A stretch of 64,000 bases of DNA from Cristatella mucedo (taxonomy: Eukaryota > Bryozoa > Phylactolaemata > Cristatellidae). A program made the position numbers and the translations under genes. The stretch lies in the NCBI GenBank assembly GCA_009760855.2, contig WPIO01000164.1, forward strand, positions 428,001 to 492,000, read 5' to 3'. This document shows, in pieces, positions 54,603-64,000 of the stretch (position 1 is the stretch's first letter; each line of letters begins with the position of its first letter). The notes under the pieces are model-generated. The model saw only the letters and a program-made list of their open reading frames with translations. It made no database searches and was not told the origin of the DNA.

Positions 54603-55060
54603 CTGCAACGCAAACGCTTGTAAGTAATTTATGTTGTCAGTCTTTCATTGCTAGGCAATTTTCTAAGCATCGATTCCTGTCTGCTAGACCTTTGCAACCC
54701 ACATATAATCTTACTGAATGCATTTCAATTTCGATAAGTTCTTAGATAATTTATTTCGCTCCCATGTCTGAGAATCTATACAACGCTACAACTGTGTGTC
54801 TGTTTTAGTACAATTACTCACCGTGTTCGACGCTATATGGACAAAAAACTCTGATTAAAGGAAATCTGTTTCCAAAAAAAAATTCATAAACAAAAAATTA
54901 AGCAACATTAATTCCCATTTTATAAGAAAATATAATTGAGGCCATATTTGCCGTTGAAGAGAGAATTTAAATTAGATATTAGATAGTATTTTCAACTTGT
55001 CTATACTAGTCGCTTATTTGCTCATAGTTATTAAAACCTAACTCCGGACAAAATTGTTAC
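54603..55060. other. Intron, nothing recognised
   Basis: AT-rich, no exon or repeat family recognised. Confidence 0.5.
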
Positions 55061-55064
55061 TTAA

Positions 55065-55470
55065 CAATATTATTATTAATAACAATATTAATGATAATGA
55101 CGCACTTGATAAGGCGCCCTCAGAGAATTCCATCTCTTTCTAAGAACTTTACTTTGCTGCAAAGGAAAAATGATCAAATAGGGAGTGATATCGTGCTTGA
55201 TAACCAACATGAATAACTTAGTTAGGGTGACAGGCATAGGGTCAGCATATATGTGTGGTTAGTGGAAGCGTGCAACGGTGTCAGCACGCATAAGCACTTT
55301 AAGGATGAATCACAGGAACTCACTAAATGCTGTCATAAATAGCTGTGTTTTTATTTTTTTAATGTGGTCAAGTCAAAGGATGTCATGACGGAAGTCGCAG
55401 TGAGTTCCGGGCTTTGGGAAATAGCGAACAACATGCGTGGTTTCAAAATGATTTGTGGCTTGATTATTGA
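55065..55470 (-). mobile_element. Family T LINE 3' end
   Basis: Tail of ATTATT/AATAAT, CGCACTTGATAAGGCGCCCT, then the reversed 3' UTR (AGTTAGGGTGACAGGCATAG, GTGTCAGCACGCATAAGCAC) and end of ORF2. Confidence 0.74.
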
Positions 55471-56275
55471 TTTTATATTACTTATTTATTAGAGAAAGAT
55501 GCATTTTTAATGCCTTAATATCGTTTTAATCGTCTAAGTCGATTTATGGAGATGGCATTGTTTCAGCTGCAAACACGATTAAAATAGAATTCCTGCATTT
55601 AAGAGTAGCAACTTAGCAGTGATTAATTTATGATACAGCTTTAAGAATCGAAATTAAAACATGTTAATTTGGCTAAAATTTTAAATACGTTAACTTGGCT
55701 AAAATAGCTGTAATGAATTGACGTATTCGGCTGAGCAGTCCTTACCAAACGGCTTGTTGAAGTTGCAAGGTCAATAACCACTTGACGGCTTCTGGCGAAA
55801 TAGAATAATAGCAAAATTGACTCTAAATATTCAAGTATTTCTGCACACTAAATGTGGAACTTAACTTTACTTTAGGCAACTATCTATCTATATGCAATAA
55901 TCGAAGAATGTAATAGGTTTAACTATAGGAAGCGCAATTTAAGCTTGGACTAATACATGAAGGAACTTTATACATTTCGGTCTCGGGAAATTTTGCCGCG
56001 AAGAACAGATGTAATTAATTAGCTTAATGAAGGCAATAAAACCACAGGACAAATTGAGGACCAATCTAGTATAATTTGGAAATCAGAAAACATATGAATT
56101 GAATTTGATCTGCCAGCAAATCTCCTGTAATATCTGCGACGATTTTTCAGTATCATATCCCAAAGTGAGGAATCATAAGCCGAAATATCAACTCCACGGT
56201 CAAGTTTGCTTCCTTAAAACTAGTTTGATTTAAAAAACTTGGGGCCGCAAAGAAATTGACAGTGAATCAATGCTG
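55471..56275. other. Intron, nothing recognised
   Basis: AT-rich. A repeated phrase TTAATTTGGCTAAAATTTTA / TTAACTTGGCTAAAATAGC at 55664-55705. Confidence 0.45.
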
Positions 56276-56279
56276 CTCC

Positions 56280-56513
56280 GTGCGTTTTTAGCCTCTCGTC
56301 TTGACATCTGTGGATAGTTTTTGGCGGGACTAGGTGCCGGTGAGCTAAGGTGCTTACCTACTAGGTTACGTGCCTTACTTGTAGCAAACTCTGCAACTAG
56401 GCATATCTGTCGCGTGAGTAGCAGATGAAACCTTACTGCAATTTTCTCTTCTCTGATTTACATCTAGCCGAGTATCTATTTTAATGTTTTTCTCTCTCTT
56501 AAGTCCCTTCGTT
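56280..56513 (+). mobile_element. Family T LINE fragment, decayed, plus strand
   Basis: TAGCCTCTCGTCTTGACATC (SRLDI), AACTCTGCAACTAGGCATAT, CTGTCGCGTGAGTAGCAG and TTTCTCTCTCTTAAGTCCCT match the post-RT part. Confidence 0.5.
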
Positions 56514-56515
56514 AT

Positions 56516-58065
56516 GTAATATAATGTAGTGTATCTCCGTATGTAACTTCAAAAAGTCATACAGACAATGTGGGAGTTACGCAGGAGAGTTTTCTATAGC
56601 ACAATCACAGCCTAAGTGGCTTTCGGCACACATTCGATAGGCAAAAGATTTCGTCTCACGAAACATGGAGAAATTGGAAAGCATATCAGAGGCAGGAGAG
56701 CAGTTGAGGTAGAGATTGGCATGGAAGTAGCAACTCAGGACCACTGAAAACGATTAGCCATAGTCGGCAGCAGAAGAGTAGTTATCGTTGCACAAGAATT
56801 GTGGAAGCGAGATCCACAGTCTGGGGCCCGTAGAGCTGAGGCTTTTGCCGCCAACGGTCTTAAAGCAGATGAATGTAACAGCTAACTTATTGTCCACACA
56901 GGACCTGAGTGCGTGAACAGGCTGAAACTGGTGCCGCAGTTCAGCTAGGTACGAAGGAGCCAAGACGTGGCAGGCCTCTTGGTTCAGCGTCAGAACTTTG
57001 CTCTGCATCCGTTGCTCAACCGGCATCCGTACTAGCTCTTTCAGGAAAAGAGATACATCGTCAAACCTCTAGGTCTTGAAGACCAGCCTTGCCGCCATAT
57101 TCATAGTCAGCTGCAGCGGCCTAGTTGCTTTCTTTGGTAGCTCAGCCAAAGGAGAATTACAATAGTCAAACAGAGACAGAACTAAGGAGCTAGTTGAATT
57201 TCCTGAGAGCGTCTGTGGAAGGCAGCTCCTAATCTTGGATAGGAATTGGGCGTGATGGCTAGCTGTAGAAGCATTCTTCCTAATGAAGCTTTTAAAAATT
57301 GGCAGTTGTTGAAAGCGACACGTAAATTTCGAGCACGTGGTAATGGTCCCACAAGAGCCGCACCTGTTAGAAGAGCAAAGCCTTTTTATCCAGCTAAACG
57401 CTTGTAGTGTCCTATGAGCAGCTGTTGGTTTTTATCGTGATTTAGCTTCAAGAAGTTTTCCGACAATCAAGATCGAATGGCGGCAAGGCAAGCATACGTT
57501 TCTCAGTTCCTGCCGCAAATGTCGACGGCTTTAAGGACAAATACAGCTGAATATCGTCAGCATAAATGTTATATCCTACTCTATGGGCGTTATTCACTTT
57601 TCGTAGAGGTTGATTATAAATGGAGAACAACGAGGAACAGAGTACAGATCTTTCAGGGACTCCACGGGTGACTCACCTCATGTGTGAGACCTGCTCCCCC
57701 ATGACATGGATCGAACGCGATCAGATAAGTGCGATGTAAGCCATACCAGTGCTTTGTTTGCCAGACCGACTGTTTTTCTCAATCGTTAAAGTAGAACATC
57801 GTGAGCAATGGTGTCGAAGGCAGCTGACATATCTAGCAGAGCTAGGGCAGTGACATTCCAGTCATCGTTATCACGTATAATGTCATTATTAACACGGATT
57901 AGAGCAGTTTCAGTAGAGTGCTGCCTCTTGAATCCTGATTTAAATGTTTCTGGCATTTCATTATTTTCAATATTTTCCACCAGCTGCTTAGCAACAATTT
58001 TCTTCAAGAATCTTTGACAAGAAAGGAAGAAGGGAAACTGGTTGAAATGCTCCATTCTACCTATC
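56516..58065 (-). mobile_element. Family P LINE, long 5'-truncated copy
   Basis: From the tail (TAATATAATGTAGTGTATCT) through the 3' UTR, ORF2 end (NQEACHVLAPSYLAELRHQF), the YADD box region (YNIYADDIQLYLSLKPS) to the start of the reverse transcriptase (KKIVAKQLVENIENNEMPET, FKSGFKRQHSTETALIRVNN, LALLDMSAAFDTIAHDVLL). Many frameshifts. It keeps sequence further 5' than any other family P copy here. Confidence 0.82.
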
Positions 58066-58745
58066 GGAACTGCTTACCACTACGGTATTGCCTGCTCATC
58101 CGCATCGAGGCATTTGGCTGTATCTCAAAAGTAGCCCCAAATCCACTGCAGCCTGTAGTCTGCATCTTTAGTTCATTTACTCTCAGTAACTGGAATTCTC
58201 AGTGATTGCCCAAATGATTTGACGGCATAAGCCACCGGCTTTATTTAAGAATTTATAAACCATTCAGGATTTCAATCCCTGAGCCTATAATAAAGTCAGT
58301 TTGAACGAGTTAATATTTCCTCATGAAACTATACTGTCAATATGGAGCCGAAGGTTTTTAACTCGTGAGGAGACTGCTTCTGTGCAAAATGCTGATCGAA
58401 TTACAGCTGCCCATACGCTAGATGAGTGATTTTTTTTCACTATGCAAACAAGCAACTGATTGCATTGGTTGAATGATGACAGTTATTTTCTGCAGCCATC
58501 TCTAGGTTCCGGATGTGTAACTGAGCACTAACAATGTTAATATGTGCATGAGTAATGCATTCAATCACACGGCCAAGCTTCATGGCGCCGTAACAATAGC
58601 ACTATATTGCTCTGATCTTAAGTGAGCCTAACAGAATGTGTTTCTTTGTCGTGCATCGTGAATTTCATGGTGAATTTATATATTAACCAACACACATTCA
58701 ATTTACTGAATTACGTGCATAAGACGTTTAATTTGTAGTGGCTGG
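58066..58745. other. Intron, no repeat or exon recognised
   Basis: May hold older LINE sequence just upstream of 58065, but I cannot align it by eye. Confidence 0.4.
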
Positions 58746-58747
58746 TA

Positions 58748-60020
58748 TAATAATAATAATGCACTTGATAAAGCGCCCTCAGAGAACTCAATCTCTTTCT
58801 AGGCGCTTTACAGTTGCTGCAAAGGGAAATGAAATTGAATGGCAAGTAAAATCATGCTTGAAAAACAAACAAAATGAATAATATGGTAATGGGTGAAATG
58901 CATAGGGTCAGCATGCAAATGTGGTTAGTGGCAGCATGCACAGTGTCAGCACGCATAAGCACATCAAGGACGAATCACAGGGACCCACTAAATTCTATCC
59001 TGAATAGGTGTGTTTTTAAGTTCCTTTTAAATGTGGTTAGGTCAGGGGATGTCCTGACGCAGGTCGGGAGGGAGTTCCAGGCTTTGGGAGCATACGAACT
59101 AAATGCACGGTTTCCAAAGGATTTAGAGTTTGTACGAGGTATTTCTAGACTGTTGGATTCCGAAAAGCGGGAGGTACTATGCTTGGCCTGATGGAGTAGT
59201 ATATCTGAGAGATAGGCTGGAGCCATAGAATGACGGGACATAAAAGTGAGTGACAAAATCTTGAACTCAATCCGTTGCTTGACTGGTAGCCAGTGCAGGT
59301 CGTCGAGAAGTGGTGTAATGTGGCAACTGCGAAGCTCACGACAGACACGCCTAGCTGCAGAGTTTTGCACCAGCTGCAATCGCCTGATCGCACATGCTGG
59401 TAGGCCAGTAAGCAGTGAGTTGCAGAAGTCGAGACTGGGCGTCACGAATGCATGGACTAACTTGGACGCGGTATCCTTATCAAAACAAACCCGAATTTTA
59501 GCAATGTTATGAAGCTGAAAATAGGCGGATTTGACTGTGGAGCTGATATGGTCGTCTAACGAGAAGTCGCTTTGGAACATGACACCTAGATTTCGACGCC
59601 ATATTTCAGCGGTATTTCAGATGATCTTTGTCCATTCACATCAATACTCTGGACTCTCCCACAGAGATAGGACCTAAGCCACTGCAAAGCAGTGCCAGTG
59701 ATGCCCAGGCGAGTTGAGAGTCGCTCTAGAAGAACTTTGTGATCGATGGTATCAAAAGCTGCCGAAAGATCAAGCAAAACAAGCAGTGACACTCTACCCA
59801 TTTCTGCATTCCTAAGTAGGTCGCTGTATCGTATGCATTGCCCTGCTAATGACAAAAATTACTTGATCAATTACACACTCTCTCGTGACTTGATCGTCTA
59901 ATGAGAGGTCGCTTTGGAACATCGCTCCTAGATTTTGAGCTGATTCAATCGGAGATATGCTATCAGTGCCAATTTTGATCGTTCGCCATTCCAATTCCTG
60001 AATCGCACTGGGTTTAGACC
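58748..60020 (-). mobile_element. Family T LINE, long well-preserved copy
   Basis: Tail AATAATAATAATG, 3' block, 3' UTR, and a 201-codon open reverse frame (58975-59580) with FQSDFSLDDHISSTVKSAYF, SLDFCNSLLTGLPACAIRRL, LHWLPVKQRIEFKILSLTFM. The next frame (59586-59855) has SLLVLLDLSAAFDTIDHKVL. The block between (YADD region) is missing. At 59885-60015 a second piece with IGTDSISPIESAQNLGAMFQ lies upstream of its normal place, so the copy is rearranged or two copies meet. Confidence 0.84.
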
Positions 60021-60720
60021 AACATCAGGCTCTGAACATGCAACCTACCAGAAACATATGATTTTTTCTGTTAGAAAACTGTTCTAAAACTATAAGTTTG
60101 GGAGCTGATTGAGTCAGAACAGCGAGTTTTGATGCCAAGCTTGATTATAAACCTGAGAAAATAAATGGGGTATGATGTGTCGTTCCCTTTTACTTTCTTA
60201 TCGTGACTTGGTTGGATCGCCAATCCATCATGAATACAGGTGAATGCATGAATTCGTTGCTAGCCTTCGAGCTCGCGAGACTTGCACTTAACCAAAAGGA
60301 GCTCCAGCCAAGTTTGGTACTTACCCTGAAATTTATGTCCCTGCCAAGGCCTAAGGGAACGTCAAATATTAGGTTTGACTCGGTTACCAACTCACACCGG
60401 ACAGGAAAAAACAGATTTTCTTTCTTTTGCTTTTAAGAATTTGAAAGATGGACTTAATAAGACGGTTCTACCGTAAAATTTGGGTAAGCCTATCAAAAAA
60501 TATAGAGGATGAAAATAAAATTGCATATTTTCCTTCAAACTCATGAGTGTAAGAATTAATTAGAAGCCTTTCGCAATAAAAAATTTTTTTAAATAATACA
60601 CAAAGGGGATAGAAATTAAGAACTTGCGTGTGCTCAAGTTATTCATTACCCCTGAAGAAATAATCCCATTCGAGTCTTGCACCAATCCGTAGGCTATAAA
60701 ATGTCATGCCCTGCTGTCCT
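60021..60720. other. Intron, nothing recognised
   Basis: No exon or repeat family recognised. Confidence 0.45.
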
Positions 60721-60724
60721 ATAA

Positions 60725-61935
60725 TAATATATTCGTGTTTTTGGTACTTGTTGGTGGTTGGTGTTGTTGGTATATGGTTATTGTACTATTGTTTTTTTAA
60801 AACGACTGTATACCGCCCTTCTATACCTTGTTCTCTTTCTATGTATTTTAATATGCTGCAAAGAAAGCATTATCAAATGCTTATGTAACATGCATAATGT
60901 GGTTGGTGGCAACAAGGGGTGTAAAAATTTAAATGTGATTAGTCGCAGCATGCTCAGTGTTGGCATCCGCAATTCCATAAAATATCGCTCGCAAGGATCA
61001 ACCAGATGCTTTGATTAAGAGTTGCGTTTTTGGCTTTTTTTAATTTATTACTTCAAGTGATGTTAGGATTCAAGTTGGATGTGGGCTCGAGGCTCTGGGA
61101 GCATGCAAACTAAATGCATGATGATCTTTAAATATATTTTATGTTCATACGAGGGAGGTGGCTCAACAATTTGATTCAGAAGAAGAGGTCGTATGATGCC
61201 TAGCCTGATAGGTGAGCATATCGGATAGGTAGGCTAGAGCCAAATAATTAAGCGAGCTTAGAGTGACCGACAAAAATGTGAAGGCAATGTGCTGCTGGGC
61301 TGGGAATCAGTACTATTGCATGTTAACTAGCCTGGTGCCGAAACTGTGATGGTCGCGACAGACCCGCCTAGATGCAGGTTTTCTGGAGACAAAAAATGTG
61401 GTAACCCTAAAGGTAGCAGCAGAACCTACAATTCAATGAGCTGCTCTATTAGCTGGCAGTGAATTTCGGTGTAAAGTGGTGAAATGTCGCAACTAGACCG
61501 CATAAGCCAGACAAGCTTATCAGCGGATTTTGCACTGGTTGCAAGCGCCTGCTTGGGTAAGCCGTTATGGGTTGCAAGGATGTTGAAAGAGTTCGACTCA
61601 CTGAATGGCTGGTGGGATAAAAACGTAGTTACAGCTGACTGCTATGAGCATTTAATTCGTCGCCTTAACTATGTTAGGCCATCGGAAAAATCAAGGTGGG
61701 AGTAAAAAATGGCAAAAGAGGTTGACCGAGGGCAGAGCCCTGAAGTACAAATTGGTTTAATTGTCCCTCAGACGATCTTTGCCCGCTCGCATCAGTACTC
61801 TGTAGTCTCCTTGTGAGATAAGGCCTATACCATTGCATGACAGGTGAATGAGATTATCGGGCAAGATGAGAGGCGCTTGAGGAGGAGTCATTCAATAACA
61901 TTGTCAAACGCTGACGAAAGGTTTAGTAATACAAG
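60725..61935 (-). mobile_element. Family T-like LINE, strongly decayed
   Basis: ATGTGATTAGTCGCAGCATG, CTCTGGGAGCATGCAAACTA, AGGTAGGCTAGAGCCAAATA, TGGTCGCGACAGACCCGCCT and CCTCAGACGATCTTTGCCCG follow the reversed family T order from 3' UTR to reverse transcriptase. Several inserted or duplicated bits (for example a second AAGTGGTGAAATGTCGCAAC at 61473). Confidence 0.62.
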
Positions 61936-62307
61936 TTAAGATACCTAATCAAATTATGCAATCCTGCAAAGCTAATTGTACACTCAATGAGTTTACTGTT
62001 GATTCTTCTATCTTCGTACATAGAAAATAATCATACTTTTAGTAATGACTTTAAATGGATGTTCATTTAAATTCAATATTGGTAATAACTATAAGACGCA
62101 CAATCGCTCCACAAGAAAAGCCTTATATAGGCAGTAACCTACAGGAGTGGGTGCACGCTGGAATTTTATCACTATCACTGACAACTACTTTCACGTAAAA
62201 TTAACCTGAAAAACTAAAATTATTCTCATTACTTGTATTAATTGTTTGTATATTTATCATACTTCATTCAAAACGCTTTAATATCATGGCGATGCCTAAC
62301 AACTTAC
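61936..62307. other. Intron, nothing recognised
   Basis: AT-rich, no repeat family or exon recognised. Confidence 0.5.
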
Positions 62308-62724
62308 TGCACCATCTGAGATTAGTATTCTTTAGAGAGTGCTTTTCAACTGGCTGCAGGCTTCCTGAAGAAGAGTATAATCTCGCATAGCAGTTGATAA
62401 GATTAGCGTACGTCAGTACTGATACTCTATCGCTTGTGACACGGAGAAAAAATGTAGCATTCCAGTAGCTGCCGTTATGGTTCGACGATGAGTTTTGAGC
62501 ATGACAGAAAGGGGCAATCAAGGTGAACGATTGATAAGACGGTCCGAGGTAGGTGCCACTTGCTGCTCCTGGTGAGCAGTCAAAACCGTAATACAAGGCT
62601 CGTATAGGATAAGAAAGCTGCAGACCATCTAGTGTATATCCACTCGGAAATGAAGCTGCACACTTCACGCTAAAGTCGTGCGTCCAGCTGATACAGGCAG
62701 GCCACTCGCTGGTCAATGTTGGTT
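62308..62724 (-). CDS. Receptor exon: Ig-like domain 1 (most N-terminal exon seen)
   Basis: Acceptor ATGGCTATTTTTCAG, donor GTAAGT, phase 1 at both ends, 139 codons without stop. It encodes PTLTSEWPACISWTHDFSVK, CAASFPSGYTLDGLQLSYPI, NGSYWNATFFLRVTSDRVSV and LINCYARLYSSSGSL. The run FSVKCAASF, a long middle, then FFLRVTS....LINCYARLYSS fits an Ig-like fold (first cysteine in VKCAA, second in I.CYA). Longer than a usual Ig domain, with several extra cysteines and N-glycosylation sites (NSS, NHN, NGS, NAT). The domain call is by pattern only. Confidence 0.62.
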
Positions 62725-64000
62725 CTGAAAAATAGCCATTATCTTATCTATAATGTGACAGTATAGGCAGGGATTTAAGTATATATTTAGCCTAAATATT
62801 TAAAATAAAATATTTTGTAAAACTACTAAATAAACTATGCACACAATTTATTTAAATATATGTCAATATGTTTAATGAATTGATTTTAGCCTATATTTTG
62901 AATGTCGCCGGCCACTCGGCATGTACATTGGTGGTAGTATATTGAAAGAGTCCCATAATGGTTTTAAAGTGAGAGCCCTCTTTCTGCAAAAGTTCAGAGT
63001 TTGTAGCTCTATTGCCATCTCAAACTTTCCTTTTTTTAATCAATATTTTCTCAACTGTTAATGCATGCAATATTGTTAGTGGAAATGTGTTTATCACAAT
63101 ACAGATAAAGTGTATACTAATTAGCAATGAGGTTTTCTTTCGCAAGAAAGACGCTAATTTGCAAGCCGTTTAAGCACATTCATGAGAGAAGGATCAGGCG
63201 ATTTCAGAAAAGAGCTAAATTCGCAATCAAGACCGCCCAGATTTTTACACAGATACCTGAATGTATTCGTAGTAACAAATACAACTAGGAAATCTGGTGA
63301 AGTTTTTAAAACGATTGAATTTCTGAATGTTAAATAATCTTGGATCCCGTCTTCTTTTAGTTCCTATATTTTCGGCCACCACTGTATACATCCAGGTACG
63401 GAGAAAATTGCAGCATATAAGCAAATGCAGAGAGAAAACAAAACCGAATTTATATAGGCATCGATCAGGATTCAACTTCAATACTCTGTCAATACAGCCC
63501 AAGCTGGATAAATACAATACATTCACATTTTTTTGTCTTTAGTGCCGATACCGTATTGGAATTTTGACATGGAATCCTAGATTATTCAGGTATCTAGGTA
63601 TTTAATAGCATTTCAGATGTATATGTGCTTAATATCAATTATGTCTCGAGAACGAATTGAAAAATTCCGATGATCTAGACACAGTGTAATCTGGAAATGC
63701 ACCTTGCAACTATTCGCGACTGTAGCTCAGTATTTGCATTGCTATTTTGATGGGATTCGAAACGCTCGGCACTTAACATTTGAGGTAAAGGCATACCAGA
63801 TTATTTTTGTTCATGCAATACCAGAGGCACCATAATTTAGATAAGTTCATCGACTATGAATATATTCTATATATTCAAGCTAAGCTTGTTGTGATTATTT
63901 TCTGCTGCTCTTGTTATTTCATTCATTTAGGTAGATTCTAGATATTCATTTTATTGCCGTCTCATTTACTTTTCAGGACTCATCATGAGTTCTTAATTAG
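62725..64000. other. Intron or upstream sequence, nothing recognised
   Basis: The first exon and signal peptide of the receptor should be here or further right; I found no convincing candidate. A tRNA-like phrase at about 63718-63765 (GACTGTAGCTCAGTATTTGC, GGGATTCGAAACGC) may be a SINE relic but does not fold as a tRNA. Confidence 0.4.

Larger units (their letters stand above)
967..62724 (-). other. Large multi-exon receptor gene (Ig / TSP1 / C-type lectin / sushi / FN3 / transmembrane), incomplete at both ends
   Basis: Twenty-three predicted exons on the minus strand chain together with matching intron phases and no internal stop, giving about 1,630 residues. Order from the N-terminus: Ig, Ig, Ig, TSP1, CTLD, TSP1, sushi x2, CTLD, TSP1, sushi x6, FN3, membrane-proximal receptor-phosphatase-like region, transmembrane segment. 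The first 16 exons are all phase 1 at both ends, as in shuffled extracellular modules. Only the last seven use other phases. Introns run from 53 bases to about 9.2 kb and are filled with LINEs and SINEs. The membrane-proximal motifs point to a receptor tyrosine phosphatase, but the catalytic part is outside the window, so a receptor kinase or a catalytically dead receptor is not excluded. No signal peptide or first exon was found to the right. That all exons belong to one transcript is inferred from phase and domain logic, not shown. Confidence 0.72.

Noticed and set aside
54391-54627. Plus-strand ORF opposite the second Ig-like exon
   Set aside because: Antisense shadow; no start, splice or domain support.
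60706-61018. Overlapping hydrophobic ORFs
   Set aside because: They lie in the 3' region of a decayed family T LINE and have no domain pattern.
63718-63765. tRNA-like phrase (TGTAGCTCAG ... GGGATTCGAAAC)
   Set aside because: A- and B-box-like motifs are present but the acceptor and anticodon stems do not pair, so it is not called as a tRNA gene; at most a SINE relic.
1-64000. CRISPR arrays, bacterial operons, defence islands, rRNA
   Set aside because: Direct repeats found are microsatellites, SINEs or LINE pieces; coding content is spliced and animal-like, so prokaryotic systems are not expected and none were seen.

Overview
The window is animal nuclear DNA, most likely from an invertebrate. 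It is AT-rich, full of broken LINE and SINE copies and microsatellites, has no long intact ORF, and carries short exons with GT/AG borders that encode extracellular animal modules (Ig-like, thrombospondin type 1, C-type lectin-like, sushi/CCP, fibronectin III). I see no prokaryotic operon, rRNA, CRISPR array or intact mobile-element gene. The species cannot be fixed from the sequence.

The main content is one large gene on the minus strand. I could chain 23 exons from about 62.7 kb down to about 1.0 kb. Every junction is compatible in reading phase and the joined frame has no stop; the part in the window is about 1,630 residues. From N- to C-terminus: three Ig-like exons (62.3, 54.3, 46.5 kb), a TSP1 (41.8 kb), a C-type lectin-like domain plus TSP1 (36.3-36.9 kb), two sushi exons (32.4-32.9 kb), a second C-type lectin-like domain (32.0 and 29.3 kb), a third TSP1 (29.0 kb), six more sushi exons (28.7, 19.3, 18.1, 16.5, 16.2, 10.9 kb), one fibronectin III domain in two exons (9.5-9.8 kb), a membrane-proximal region resembling receptor-type tyrosine phosphatases (4.0, 3.1, 2.9 kb) and a transmembrane exon (1.0 kb). 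The cytoplasmic part lies beyond the left edge, and the signal peptide and first exon probably beyond the right edge. The gene reads as a receptor with a complement- and lectin-like ectodomain, possibly for recognition or adhesion.

The introns are packed with two CR1/L2-like LINE families, mostly 5'-truncated. Family P ends in a pentanucleotide (AATGT) tail; family T ends in a trinucleotide (ATT) tail after a conserved 3' block. There are two tRNA-derived SINE groups, one sharing the 3' block of family T. Other items: a 188-bp element whose ends match the SPIN family of hAT transposons, a decayed copy of a transposon-associated protein common in invertebrate genomes (43.2-44.6 kb), a 425-bp pentanucleotide array (35.1-35.6 kb), and several simple repeats. 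Some LINEs are nested inside others (5.2-8.0 kb, 46.9-48.9 kb).

All coordinates, splice sites and domain names come from reading the sequence by eye. Exon borders are GT/AG predictions, and repeat borders are approximate to about 20-50 bases.
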